From NCBI GenBank assembly GCA_001028025.1, contig LDAQ01000023.1, positions 1 through 64,000 on the forward strand: DNA of 64,000 nucleotides. Reading direction: 5' to 3'. Source of the DNA: Faecalicatena fissicatena (GTDB lineage Bacteria; Bacillota; Clostridia; Lachnospirales; Lachnospiraceae). Shown here piece by piece: positions 17,709 through 25,007 of the stretch. Below the pieces are notes generated by a model. That model did not search any database. It worked only from the letters and a program-made list of their open reading frames with translations, and was not told the DNA's origin. Positions within the stretch are counted from its first letter, which is position 1. Every line of letters begins with the position of its first letter. The position numbers and the translations under genes are program-made.

Positions 17709-18707
17709 ATGTCAGTAGATTACAAAGCATCAGACGATCGTTACAGAAAAATGCATTATTTGCACAGTGGGAAAAGCGGGCTTTTGCTTCCTGCGGTATC
17801 ACTTGGGTTATGGCATAATTTCGGAAGCAGCTGTGATTTCGAGAATATGAGAGCATTATGCCGGACAGCATTTGACAATGGAATTACACACTTTGATCTT
17901 GCCAATAACTATGGGCCTGTTCCGGGCAGTGCGGAAGAGAACTTTGGGCGTATTCTGAAGAAAGATCTGGGAGTATACAGAGATGAGCTGGTGATCAGCA
18001 CGAAGGCCGGATATGATATGTGGGAGGGGCCTTACGGCAATTTTGGCAGCAAAAAGCATCTGTTGGCAAGTCTGGATCAGAGCCTGAAACGGATGGGGCT
18101 GGAGTATGTGGATATCTTTTATCACCACCGCATGGATCCGGATACGCCCGTGGAGGAGAGCATGATGGCGCTTGCCCAGGCGGTGCATAGTGGAAAAGCA
18201 CTGTACGCGGGTATATCCAATTATGATAAAGAACATACAGAGCTGGCAATGGAAATCATGAAAGATCTGAAGTGTCCTCTGATTATTAACCAGCGAAGAT
18301 ATTCCATTTTTGACAGAACAATTGAGGAAGATGGAGTAAAAGAAGCGGCGTCCAGAACAGGTCTGGGAATTATCTGTTTCAGCCCGCTGGCGCAGGGACT
18401 TCTTACGGATAAATACCTGCACGGTATTCCGAAGGACAGCCGCATTGCGAAAGATCCGCGTTTTTTGAAGGAAGACAGCCTGACTGAAACACGGCTTGAG
18501 CAGATTAGAGGGTTGAATGATATTGCAGTAAATAGAGGGCAGACTCTTGCACAGATGGCGCTGTCCTGGATTCTTAAAGACAGTGATATCACAAGTGTAC
18601 TGATCGGGGCTTCCAGGCCGGAGCAGATAACAGAGAATATAGAGATTATACATAACAGAACATTCTCAGACGCGGAGCTGAGAGCAATTGATGAGCTTAG
18701 TAATTAA
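17709..18707 (+). CDS. Aldo/keto reductase, YghZ/glyceraldehyde-3-phosphate reductase-like
   Basis: 332 aa NADP(H)-dependent TIM-barrel reductase of the Kv-beta/YghZ branch. Catalytic tetrad: Asp and Tyr in HFDLANNYGP, Lys in VISTKAGYD, His in YHHRMDPDTPVEE; the cofactor-binding end reads SVLIGASRPEQI. AGGAGG at 17698-17703 supports ATG 17709 over the upstream ATG 17688. Separated from the transporter gene by the repeat at 17593-17685; probably reduces a carbonyl sugar intermediate or detoxifies aldehydes. Confidence 0.88.
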   Translation: MSVDYKASDDRYRKMHYLHSGKSGLLLPAVSLGLWHNFGSSCDFENMRALCRTAFDNGITHFDLANNYGPVPGSAEENFGRILKKDLGVYRDELVISTKAGYDMWEGPYGNFGSKKHLLASLDQSLKRMGLEYVDIFYHHRMDPDTPVEESMMALAQAVHSGKALYAGISNYDKEHTELAMEIMKDLKCPLIINQRRYSIFDRTIEEDGVKEAASRTGLGIICFSPLAQGLLTDKYLHGIPKDSRIAKDPRFLKEDSLTETRLEQIRGLNDIAVNRGQTLAQMALSWILKDSDITSVLIGASRPEQITENIEIIHNRTFSDAELRAIDELSN

Positions 18708-18715
18708 GGGGAGAA

Positions 18716-18759
18716 GGAGGACGCCTGCCCCGTTCCGTTCCACGGCAGGCTGGTTCATC
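18716..18759 (+). repeat. Miniature version of the large hairpin element
   Basis: Starts with GGAGGACGCCTGCC and ends with GGCAGGCTGGTTCATC, the same end boxes as the 310-bp elements (GGAGGNCGC and GCTGGNCNCATC), but only a short stem (CCTGCC/GGCAGG) and a 14-nt loop lie between. It begins 9 nt after the reductase stop codon. Either a deletion derivative or the minimal unit. Confidence 0.5.
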
Positions 18760-18835
18760 AAGGCGGAAGAGAAGGTCCTTATTCGGTAGGGAGCCCAGAC
18801 CGGTGCAGTGGATGGGGCTGCGAGAGAATGGATAT

Positions 18836-19072
18836 TTAGTTAGAGTTTAGTTTTGTTATTAGTTCGGGCATGTGATTTATTTTGGACTGGAGAACGAGAT
18901 TGTATGGAAAGCGCGCTTTGTAAATGATGTTTTTCGATTCTCCACAGCGACGGCATTTCATGGGATATGAATAAATATATAAATCCTTTCTCTGTAAATG
19001 CATTCCAAATGTTTCATTCAGACAATTTCTGCAAAGATTAAGGCTATGTAATGGGTATTTAATTTTGCTCAT
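18836..19072 (-). CDS. Small zinc-ribbon-like protein of unknown function
   Basis: 78 aa with two CxxC knuckles, LCRNCLNE (near residue 14) and MKCRRCGES (near 39), as in small zinc ribbons. A clear GGGAG lies 10 nt before ATG 19072. The upstream leader on this strand is unusually long and structured (hairpins 19101-19143 and 19264-19310) and leads back to the recombination sites and invertible segment at 19377-19694. I do not recognise the family; a nucleic-acid-binding or regulatory role is inference from size and motif. Confidence 0.6.
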   Translation of the reverse strand: MSKIKYPLHSLNLCRNCLNETFGMHLQRKDLYIYSYPMKCRRCGESKNIIYKARFPYNLVLQSKINHMPELITKLNSN

Positions 19073-19100
19073 CTTTTTTATTCTCCCTTTTTCTTTTGTT

Positions 19101-19143
19101 CTCTGCGGCTATTAATACTTAGGAGGGATTAAAAGCCGCAGAG
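19101..19143 (-). promoter_or_regulatory. Leader hairpin just upstream of the small zinc-ribbon gene
   Basis: CTCTGCGGCT (19101-19110) pairs with AGCCGCAGAG (19134-19143); after an A-A mismatch the stem continues as TTAAT/ATTAA. It ends about 14 nt before the ribosome binding site of the gene starting at 19072. No U-tract follows, so a translational or stability role is likelier than termination. Confidence 0.5.
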
Positions 19144-19263
19144 ATATCTATATTAATTATCAGCGTCATTATTTTTATACTTAGGTGCGCCTGCTCTTTT
19201 CTTAGCCGCTTGGCTGGGCCGGTCAGAATGGTGAAATTCATGTTCAGGGACACTCTAAGCGAA

Positions 19264-19310
19264 CACTGCTTTCCGACACTGACCAATATAGGTCATGAGA
19301 GGAAACAGTG
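19264..19310 (-). promoter_or_regulatory. Second leader hairpin in the 19.07-19.38 kb intergenic stretch
   Basis: CACTGCTTTCC pairs with GGAAACAGTG (one bulge), enclosing TGACC-aatata-GGTCA. The rest of 19073-19376 has no convincing gene; it would be the long 5' leader of the small zinc-ribbon gene if transcription enters from the invertible segment. Confidence 0.45.
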
Positions 19311-19376
19311 CTGTGTTAATATTTGTATTGTTTATTTTTATCCTTTCTTTTCTAGTGCTTCCAAATTAGCGAAGGT

Positions 19377-19400
19377 ACAACATAATATTAGTTATGTTGT
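19377..19400 (+). repeat. Recombinase site 1 (24 bp)
   Basis: Arms ACAACATAA and TTATGTTGT flank the asymmetric core TATTAG. Inverted 9-bp arms around a 6-bp core is the layout of a tyrosine-recombinase crossover site. Same orientation as site 2. Confidence 0.75.
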
Positions 19401-19438
19401 ACGGGCAAGAAAGTTAAAAAGACGTCCTTAGCCTTTTA

Positions 19439-19462
19439 ACAACATAATATTAGTTATGTTGT
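19439..19462 (+). repeat. Recombinase site 2 (24 bp)
   Basis: Identical to site 1, 62 bp downstream and in direct orientation. Pairing with site 3 would invert 19463-19670; pairing with site 1 would delete 62 bp. Confidence 0.78.
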
Positions 19463-19521
19463 AGATATTTATACTATTATGATATTAATGAGATAAAGGG
19501 AGTCATATTAGAAACTAAAAC

Positions 19522-19550
19522 TTGACATGACTTTTTAAAACTGGTAGATT
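19522..19550 (+). promoter_or_regulatory. Promoter inside the invertible segment
   Basis: Perfect -35 TTGACA (19522-19527), 17-bp spacer, -10 TAGATT (19545-19550). No gene on the plus strand lies downstream in the present orientation. Confidence 0.65.
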
Positions 19551-19555
19551 ATTAG

Positions 19556-19620
19556 TATACCCAAAGGGTACTCAGTAACCCATATACTACGGGTGGATCT
19601 GCAACAAAGCTGCAGAAAAG
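19556..19620 (-). repeat. Structured intergenic repeat, minus copy, inside the invertible segment
   Basis: Read on the minus strand it aligns with the repeat at 17593-17685: CTGCAGCTTTGTTGCAGA hairpin, then CCC-rich stem ending CCCTTTGGGTATAC. It begins about where the invertible promoter would initiate, so the transcript would open with this folded sequence. Confidence 0.5.
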
Positions 19621-19670
19621 GTAAAAATATTTGTAATATGTATGGCTGATTAACAGACTTCCTGGATTTT

Positions 19671-19694
19671 ACAACATAACTAATATTATGTTGT
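19671..19694 (-). repeat. Recombinase site 3 (24 bp, inverted)
   Basis: Same 9-bp arms, with the core reading CTAATA on the plus strand, the reverse complement of the core in sites 1 and 2. It lies 27 bp past the 3' end of the recombinase gene. Confidence 0.78.
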
Positions 19695-19720
19695 TAGTAA
19701 TTCAAGGGAGTTTTTTATTG

Positions 19721-20581
19721 TCAGGCTACAAGTCCCAGTCTTTGTATCTGCTTTCGGTAATTTTGTTCTGTGTTTGCTGTATAAATTCTTGTCACATCCA
19801 TACTGCTATGGCCGAGAAGGTCTGCAAGTCCTGCGATATCATTTGTAAGTTTATAATAAGAACGGGCAAACAGATGTCTTAGATTGTGCGGAAAAATTTT
19901 CTGTTCCTGGACATTTGAAATTTTCCAGAGCGCTTTCATTTCCCGCCATAAATTACTTCTGTCTTTGGGCCTTCCATTTCTGGTTATAAAAATACAGCCC
20001 TGGGTTATTCCATTTTTGGCAGCATAATATAGTAATTTATTTTTCAGCACATCTGAAATTAATATGGTTCTGTGCTTTCCTTTATTTGAAATAGCGATCG
20101 TCCCCTTTTTCACTCTTTCCACAGTAAAGAATACAAGCTCACTTACTCTTGCCCCCGTTGCGGCAAGGGTTTCAATGCTCATTGCCAGCTGGTAGTTCTG
20201 CCTGCTCCTTGCAGCCTCTAAGAGTCTCTTGTATTCCTGCTTTGTCATTTCCTTTGCCTCTGGAATAAATATCTGTTTTTGTACTTTCAGTCTTTTTACC
20301 TTCCATTTCCCATAACCGAAAAAATCCAGAAACTGATTCAATGCCACCAGCATAGAATTAATGCTTGTTGCTTCGTATTTGGGATACAGCCATTCCTTAT
20401 ATGAGACAATACACTTTTTATCTATTTCATAATGACCATCCAGATATTTATAAAATGTTCGAATATCTGTCATATACTTTGAGATTGTGGCTCTCGCATT
20501 CTCACGTTCATACAGATATTTCTGGAAATCTGACAACGCCTCTTCAGGGTTAAAATTAAACTTTTCATATACATAGTCCAT
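19721..20581 (-). CDS. Tyrosine-type site-specific recombinase
   Basis: 286 aa. N-terminal SAM-like core-binding domain (about 1-100), then the catalytic domain with all hallmark residues: ATGARVSEL (Arg I), FPHNLRHLFAR (HxxR), LLGHSSMDVTRIYT (His and nucleophile Tyr). GGAGGTG precedes ATG 20581. Its 3' end is next to three copies of a 24-bp crossover site, so its likely job is inverting the 19463-19670 segment. No phage or integrative-element genes surround it, which argues for a phase-variation recombinase over a mobile-element integrase. Confidence 0.88.
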   Translation of the reverse strand: MDYVYEKFNFNPEEALSDFQKYLYERENARATISKYMTDIRTFYKYLDGHYEIDKKCIVSYKEWLYPKYEATSINSMLVALNQFLDFFGYGKWKVKRLKVQKQIFIPEAKEMTKQEYKRLLEAARSRQNYQLAMSIETLAATGARVSELVFFTVERVKKGTIAISNKGKHRTILISDVLKNKLLYYAAKNGITQGCIFITRNGRPKDRSNLWREMKALWKISNVQEQKIFPHNLRHLFARSYYKLTNDIAGLADLLGHSSMDVTRIYTANTEQNYRKQIQRLGLVA

Positions 20582-20621
20582 ACTTACACCTCCGTAAATT
20601 AAAATAAAAATCTATTATCCT

Positions 20622-20680
20622 GCAGTTGTACTGCAGATCCGCAAGACGGGCATGGATTCCGGAATGCCCTTTGGGAATAT
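20622..20680 (+). repeat. Structured intergenic repeat, third copy
   Basis: CTGCAGT-TGT-ACTGCAG hairpin, then GGGCAT/ATGCCC hairpin and TTTGGGAATA; homologous to 17593-17685. It lies in the gap between the recombinase start and the HD-domain gene. Confidence 0.6.
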
Positions 20681-20776
20681 TTTTTAGTTTATCCTGTAAA
20701 TTAATTTTCATGCTATAGTAGTTTGATAATTAATTGAAGTAATAGGATGATTGTGATATTCTGTACCTATCTTTAA

Positions 20777-21859
20777 GTGGCTGTGATGAACCTGAGCGGA
20801 TCATATAACGCAGAAAGGAACCTGCAGAATAAGGTTAAGGTAATCGGAATGGGAGCAAATACGGTAATAAACAGCAATAACATTGTTGGGTTAATCCAAC
20901 GTACCCTGAATGAAGTGGACACCAGGCTTATTGATCATGGGATCCGCGTGGCTTTCCTTGTATCTCGAATGATGGAGGCCGACGGCAGTTACACCAGACA
21001 GGAAAAGCAGGATATCTGTATTCTTTCTGCATTGCATGATATAGGCGCATATAAAACAGAAGAGATTGACAGGATGGTTGAGTTTGAGACGGGGGATGTC
21101 TGGGAACATTCCATATATGGATATGTCTTTTTATGCTATCTTTCTCCTTTAAAGGAATGGTCCGAGGCGGTGCTGTTTCATCATACACCGGCAAAGGAAC
21201 TTCCGCGTCTGGAACCCAGAATTAAGGAAGTGGCACAGATGATTAGTCTGGCCGACAGGATGGAGATATTTAGCAGAAGTTTCAGACAGGGAAAGTCCAT
21301 GGAAGAAGTCAGGACTAATGCATTTGCTTTTCTGGAAGAAAAGCGGGAACGGATCCGTTATGGGGCAATGCTTCACGATCTCGGAAAAATCGGAATTCCT
21401 GTGGAGATACTGGAATTCCCCGGGAAGCTCAGTACCCAGGCTATGAATATTATGAGGACTCATGTTGATATTACGGAGCGGATACTTGGAGACAGTGTTG
21501 CTTCTGACGTGTCCAGGATTGCTCTGCGGCATCATGAAAAACTTGACGGGAGCGGATATCCGAGAGGAATAGAAGGCAAAGATATGACACTTGAGGAGGA
21601 GATTGTAGCGGCCTCCGATATTGTCAGTGCACTTCTTGGAACCCGAAGCTACAAAGAAGCCTTTTCTAAGGAAAGGACGCTTTCCATCATACAGGATATG
21701 GCAGAGAACGGGAAACTGAATCCGGAGATTATTTCCGTCATTCAGAGAAACTTTGATGAAATAGTAGGGGAAGCAGCAGAAAACTGCGCTCCTGCGCTGG
21801 AAAACTATTACGGAATACAGTTGGAATACAGAAGATTGCTTGTTAGGTATCTTGTTTAG
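20777..21859 (+). CDS. HD-GYP-type cyclic dinucleotide phosphodiesterase with two HD domains
   Basis: 360 aa, cytoplasmic. First HD domain (about 45-150): LIDHGIRVAF, LSALHDIGAYK, WEHSIYG, VLFHHTP. Second (about 185-320) is HD-GYP-like: GAMLHDLGKIGIP, MRTHVDITERIL, ALRHHEKLDGSGYPRG; it lacks the usual leading His helix. HD-GYP proteins hydrolyse c-di-GMP or related dinucleotides. No transmembrane or receiver domain, so the input is unclear. The start is uncertain: GTG 20777 and ATG 20786 have no good ribosome site, while ATG 20849 has AAGGT nearby. The 3' end overlaps the convergent MATE gene by 17 bp. Confidence 0.85.
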   Translation: MAVMNLSGSYNAERNLQNKVKVIGMGANTVINSNNIVGLIQRTLNEVDTRLIDHGIRVAFLVSRMMEADGSYTRQEKQDICILSALHDIGAYKTEEIDRMVEFETGDVWEHSIYGYVFLCYLSPLKEWSEAVLFHHTPAKELPRLEPRIKEVAQMISLADRMEIFSRSFRQGKSMEEVRTNAFAFLEEKRERIRYGAMLHDLGKIGIPVEILEFPGKLSTQAMNIMRTHVDITERILGDSVASDVSRIALRHHEKLDGSGYPRGIEGKDMTLEEEIVAASDIVSALLGTRSYKEAFSKERTLSIIQDMAENGKLNPEIISVIQRNFDEIVGEAAENCAPALENYYGIQLEYRRLLVRYLV

Positions 21860-23180
21860 GAGGACGCTGATTGATTCCCTGGTTGCCCCGTCTTATAAGC
21901 AAAAGAACCACCACTGTTGTCATGAATTCTGCAGCGGGTACGGTCATCCAGATTCCGTTGAGACCCAGTAGCGCAGATAATGCAAAGGACAGAGGGATGA
22001 CAAACAGAAAACCGCGCAGGCAGGAGATCAGGAAGGCCCGGCCTGGTTTGTCAACAGCGCTGAAGTAAGCGGCGGAGATGATGTTGATGCCAACGAATAA
22101 AAAGGCCGTGAAGTATATGTGCATTCCGTTTACTGCTATTTCATGCAGTGCAGTGTTGTGCTCTTTGTTAAACAGTTCTACGATTCCATCGGAGAAAATA
22201 TATGTGACTCCATAGGAAATAAGGGCAAAAATTATAGATGTAGTCAGTGCATAGCGCAGTAAGTTTTTAACATTCTTAGTCTCTTTTTTTCCAAAACAGC
22301 TGCTTAATATGGGCTGAACTCCCTGGGAGATTCCGGTGAATATGGAAATTAGTACAAGGGCGATGTTGGCCAGGATCCCATAGGCGGCAACACCCAGGTT
22401 TCCGCTGTCCTTTAAGATCAGAAAGTTAAAGATGATCATGACAACTCCTGAGGAAACTTCCACGATTAAAGAAGAAACACCCAGGGCGGATATATCCCGG
22501 ATTCTTTTAAAACTTGGTTTGATGCAGCAGAGATGAAACTGATTTTCTCTCCGCAGAAAGTGGCGGGAGAGAATCAGCATACTGACGACGGGGGCCACTC
22601 CTGTGGCAATTGCAGCGCCCGCCATACCCATTCCCAGCGGAAAGATAAAGACATAGTCCAGTACAACATTAGAAAGGCTGCCCACCAGCATGGCTGTCAT
22701 CGAAAGCTGCGGTTTTTTGTCATTGCGGACAAAGCAGATGAGCAGGTTGTTCAGCATAAACATCGGCGCAAACATAAGAAGAATGCGAAGATAAACTCCC
22801 GTGAGCGGGAGTATGGATTCATCTGCGCCCAGGAGGGAGGCAAGCTGATAAGGGAGCAGCAGGCCTATCAAAAAGAAGACCGCGGCAAGTGCCAGAACAA
22901 AAAAGAGCGCCTGGGTAAACACGGTTTTTCTAGAACCGGCATCGCCGTTGCCACCGGATATAGAATAACGTGTGGCGCCCCCCATACCGATCATCAGCCC
23001 CAGTCCGTTAATGAAACTGTAGGCTGGAATTGCGAGATTTAAAGCTGTCAGCCCATCGGGCCCCACTCCGCGGGCAATAAAAAAAGTATCCGCCAGAATG
23101 TAGCAGGAAAGCCCTACCATGCCCAGAATATTGGCTGAGACATATTTCGTATAAGTCCTGAAAATAGATTCTGTTTTCAT
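21843..23180 (-). CDS. MATE-family multidrug efflux pump
   Basis: 445 aa, 12 predicted membrane segments, Na+- or H+-driven exporter of cationic drugs. Typical features: LSCYILADTFFIARGVGPDGLTALNLAIP near the N-terminus, GLGLMIGMGGATRYSI, and a pseudo-repeat in the second half (GISQGVQPILSSCFG). GGAGG precedes ATG 23180. The promoter region carries the palindrome CCTACCGGTAGG (23218-23229), a likely repressor site; no dedicated regulator is adjacent. Confidence 0.88.
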   Translation of the reverse strand: MKTESIFRTYTKYVSANILGMVGLSCYILADTFFIARGVGPDGLTALNLAIPAYSFINGLGLMIGMGGATRYSISGGNGDAGSRKTVFTQALFFVLALAAVFFLIGLLLPYQLASLLGADESILPLTGVYLRILLMFAPMFMLNNLLICFVRNDKKPQLSMTAMLVGSLSNVVLDYVFIFPLGMGMAGAAIATGVAPVVSMLILSRHFLRRENQFHLCCIKPSFKRIRDISALGVSSLIVEVSSGVVMIIFNFLILKDSGNLGVAAYGILANIALVLISIFTGISQGVQPILSSCFGKKETKNVKNLLRYALTTSIIFALISYGVTYIFSDGIVELFNKEHNTALHEIAVNGMHIYFTAFLFVGINIISAAYFSAVDKPGRAFLISCLRGFLFVIPLSFALSALLGLNGIWMTVPAAEFMTTVVVLLLIRRGNQGINQRPPKQDT

Positions 23181-23208
23181 TTTGAAACCTCCGTAAAGTT
23201 GTTGTAGT

Positions 23209-23229
23209 ATTATACCTCCTACCGGTAGG
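23209..23229 (-). promoter_or_regulatory. MATE-gene promoter with palindromic operator
   Basis: On the minus strand TATAAT lies at 23209-23214, directly preceded by the 12-bp perfect palindrome CCTACCGGTAGG (23218-23229), which would sit in the promoter spacer. Looser relatives occur upstream (CCTATCGG near 23300 and CCTACCCGGCGGCAGG near 23330). The rest of 23181-23649 holds an AT-rich hairpin (TTTTTTATTTCA near 23232 with TGAAATAAAAAA) and a TATAAT near 23514 that could serve the plus-strand gene at 23650; no gene is seen. Confidence 0.45.
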
Positions 23230-23649
23230 GCTTTTTTATTTCACAGGAAGCAATTCCTATGAAATAAAAAACATCCGCCTCTCATACCTTCTAAGGCCTA
23301 TCGGTATGAAATACGAATGCTTCTGAATTCCTACCCGGCGGCAGGAAAAAGCTTTTATTAAATTTAATGCCAGCCGTATGGCCATAAAATTAGAAGGACA
23401 ATATTTTGAACAGCCAGACCAGTGTAATTAATTACCAGACATACTCTACCACAGATAAAAGAAGAAATCAATGCTTTTCTGAAAAGAGATTTCGGTGTAA
23501 AATAGAAAAGGCTATAATGTGGAGGATATTTACAATATCATGCTATGTGGCCGGATTCCGGGGAAGGTATAATTTATATCAGACGAAAGCTGTCCGGTGA
23601 CCCCGGAGGGAAACAAAAGTAAAGTAAGCAAAAGAAAGAAGGAAGATAA

Positions 23650-24852
23650 ATGAATAAAAAAGAAGTACTGGAAATCAGAAAACAGTTTTCACCTGCAAAT
23701 TGTGCAATTACCCGTATCTGCGGATGCTATGTAGACCACGAAAAAAATAAAAAAATGGAATCTAAAGATGCTTTTCTGTCTCTGCCGGAGGAGGAAGCAT
23801 TTAAATATTTTGATATCTTTAAGAAGACACTGTCAGGAACAATGGGACGCAACATGCTGAATATGGAATTTCCGCTGGATGCGGAGATGCCAGGGGGAAC
23901 CCAGGAATTTCTGATGAAGCTTCGGGGCAGCAAGCTGGAGGACGATATGCTGCTGGAAGAATTTTATGACAAGATTATTGACAGTTACATATATGAAGAA
24001 AATTATTATATTGTTGTGATCCATGCTATGTATGATATCCCAGGAAAATCATCCGACAATCTTGAGATGTTTGATGCCTCTGATAATGTATACGAATATC
24101 TTCTGTGCAGTATATGTCCGGTAAGCCTGTCAAAGCCAGGTCTTTATTACAATGCGGAGGATAACCGGATTCAGGACAGAATCCGTGACTGGATCGTGGA
24201 TATGCCGGAGAAGGGATTTTTATTTCCTGCATTTACAGACAGGAATATGGATATTCATGGTGTCCTGTATTATACTAAAAAGTCAGAAGATCTGCAGGAG
24301 GAAATGATCGATAATGTACTGGGAGCCCAGATGCCGATGTCTGCGGATACGCAGAAAGAGACATTCCAGCTGCTGATTGAAGATACACTTGGGGAGGATG
24401 GGGATTACGAAACGGTCCGCAATATCCATGAAACACTGAATGATATGATAGACGAACATAAGGAAGAACCGGAGCCTCTGGCGTTGGATAAGACTGATGT
24501 GAAAAAGATATTTGAGAAGAGCGGTGTTCCGTCAGAGAAGATGGAAGAGTTCGATAAGAACTTTGAGGAAACGGCAGGCGAAAAAGCCTCTCTGCTTGCT
24601 GCAAATATTGCTGAGACGAGAAAGTTCAATATTGAAACCCCGGATGTTGTAATTAAGGTCAACCCGGAGCGCATGGATCTTGTGGAAACAAGGGTGATCG
24701 ACGGCAGGCAGTGTCTGGTCATTGCGGTAGACGATCACATCGAAGTGAATGGAATCAATGTGCGTACAATGAAGGCACCTGGCAGTATTACAGTAGTCGG
24801 AGAGGCGGAAGCAGTGGAGGAAGTGGAAGAAGTGCCCCCGTGGAATGAATAG
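23650..24852 (+). CDS. DUF4317 family protein
   Basis: 400 aa, matching the conserved Clostridia family DUF4317 in length and N-terminus (MNKKEVLEIRKQFSPANCAI, ITRICGCYVDHEKNK). Mostly soluble, acidic, with no membrane segment; function unknown. An Asp/Glu-rich tail ends VEEVEEVPPWNE. GAAGGAAG precedes ATG 23650. It is flanked by a MATE gene and a convergent GntR gene with a shared terminator and seems monocistronic. Confidence 0.85.
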   Translation: MNKKEVLEIRKQFSPANCAITRICGCYVDHEKNKKMESKDAFLSLPEEEAFKYFDIFKKTLSGTMGRNMLNMEFPLDAEMPGGTQEFLMKLRGSKLEDDMLLEEFYDKIIDSYIYEENYYIVVIHAMYDIPGKSSDNLEMFDASDNVYEYLLCSICPVSLSKPGLYYNAEDNRIQDRIRDWIVDMPEKGFLFPAFTDRNMDIHGVLYYTKKSEDLQEEMIDNVLGAQMPMSADTQKETFQLLIEDTLGEDGDYETVRNIHETLNDMIDEHKEEPEPLALDKTDVKKIFEKSGVPSEKMEEFDKNFEETAGEKASLLAANIAETRKFNIETPDVVIKVNPERMDLVETRVIDGRQCLVIAVDDHIEVNGINVRTMKAPGSITVVGEAEAVEEVEEVPPWNE

Positions 24853-24950
24853 CAGCGCCAGAATGCTGTTAAGTAAATAATCGAACGGCAGGAGAGATGG
24901 CTGGTATAAATGTAAAATAAATGTTTACCGGTGAATTGAAAAATATATAA

Positions 24951-24993
24951 AGGAGGGCTGGAAAGTGGTTTTTTAGATCACTTCCCAGCCCTT
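24951..24993. terminator. Bidirectional intrinsic terminator
   Basis: AGGGCTGGAAAGTG pairs with CACTTCCCAGCCCT (one mismatch) around an 11-nt loop; T-rich on the minus side (TTTATATATTTTT) and TTATAATAATTTT on the plus side. It separates the convergent DUF4317 and GntR genes. Confidence 0.65.
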
Positions 24994-25007
24994 ATAATAA
25001 TTTTCTG

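Larger units (their letters stand above)
19463..19670. other. Putative invertible DNA segment carrying a promoter
   Basis: 208 bp bounded by inverted 24-bp sites (19439-19462 and 19671-19694) and lying beside a tyrosine recombinase gene. Inside are a sigma-A-like promoter (19522-19550, now reading rightward into the antisense strand of the recombinase) and a structured repeat (19556-19620). After inversion the promoter would read leftward into the leader of the small zinc-ribbon gene. Current orientation is therefore probably OFF for that gene. Inversion itself is inferred. Confidence 0.7.

Noticed and set aside
17573..17818. 81-codon frame between the GPH symporter and the aldo/keto reductase
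   Set aside because: Covers the 28-bp duplicated repeat and the reductase start; no ribosome site and no family resemblance.
19210..19431. 73-codon frame on the plus strand
   Set aside because: Runs through leader hairpins and recombinase site 1; no ribosome binding site.
19377..19694. CRISPR-like array from repeated 24-bp units
   Set aside because: Only three units, one inverted, with unequal spacing and no cas genes; layout fits recombinase sites.
19721..20581. Integrase of a prophage or integrative element
   Set aside because: No phage, conjugation or excision genes nearby, and crossover sites adjoin the gene's 3' end in inverted orientation.
22533..23042. 169-codon frame antisense to the MATE gene
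   Set aside because: Lys/His/Gln-rich shadow translation of membrane-helix codons; no ribosome site.
23406..23600. 64-codon frame in the MATE/DUF4317 intergenic region
   Set aside because: No good start site, low-complexity composition; it overlaps the likely DUF4317 promoter.
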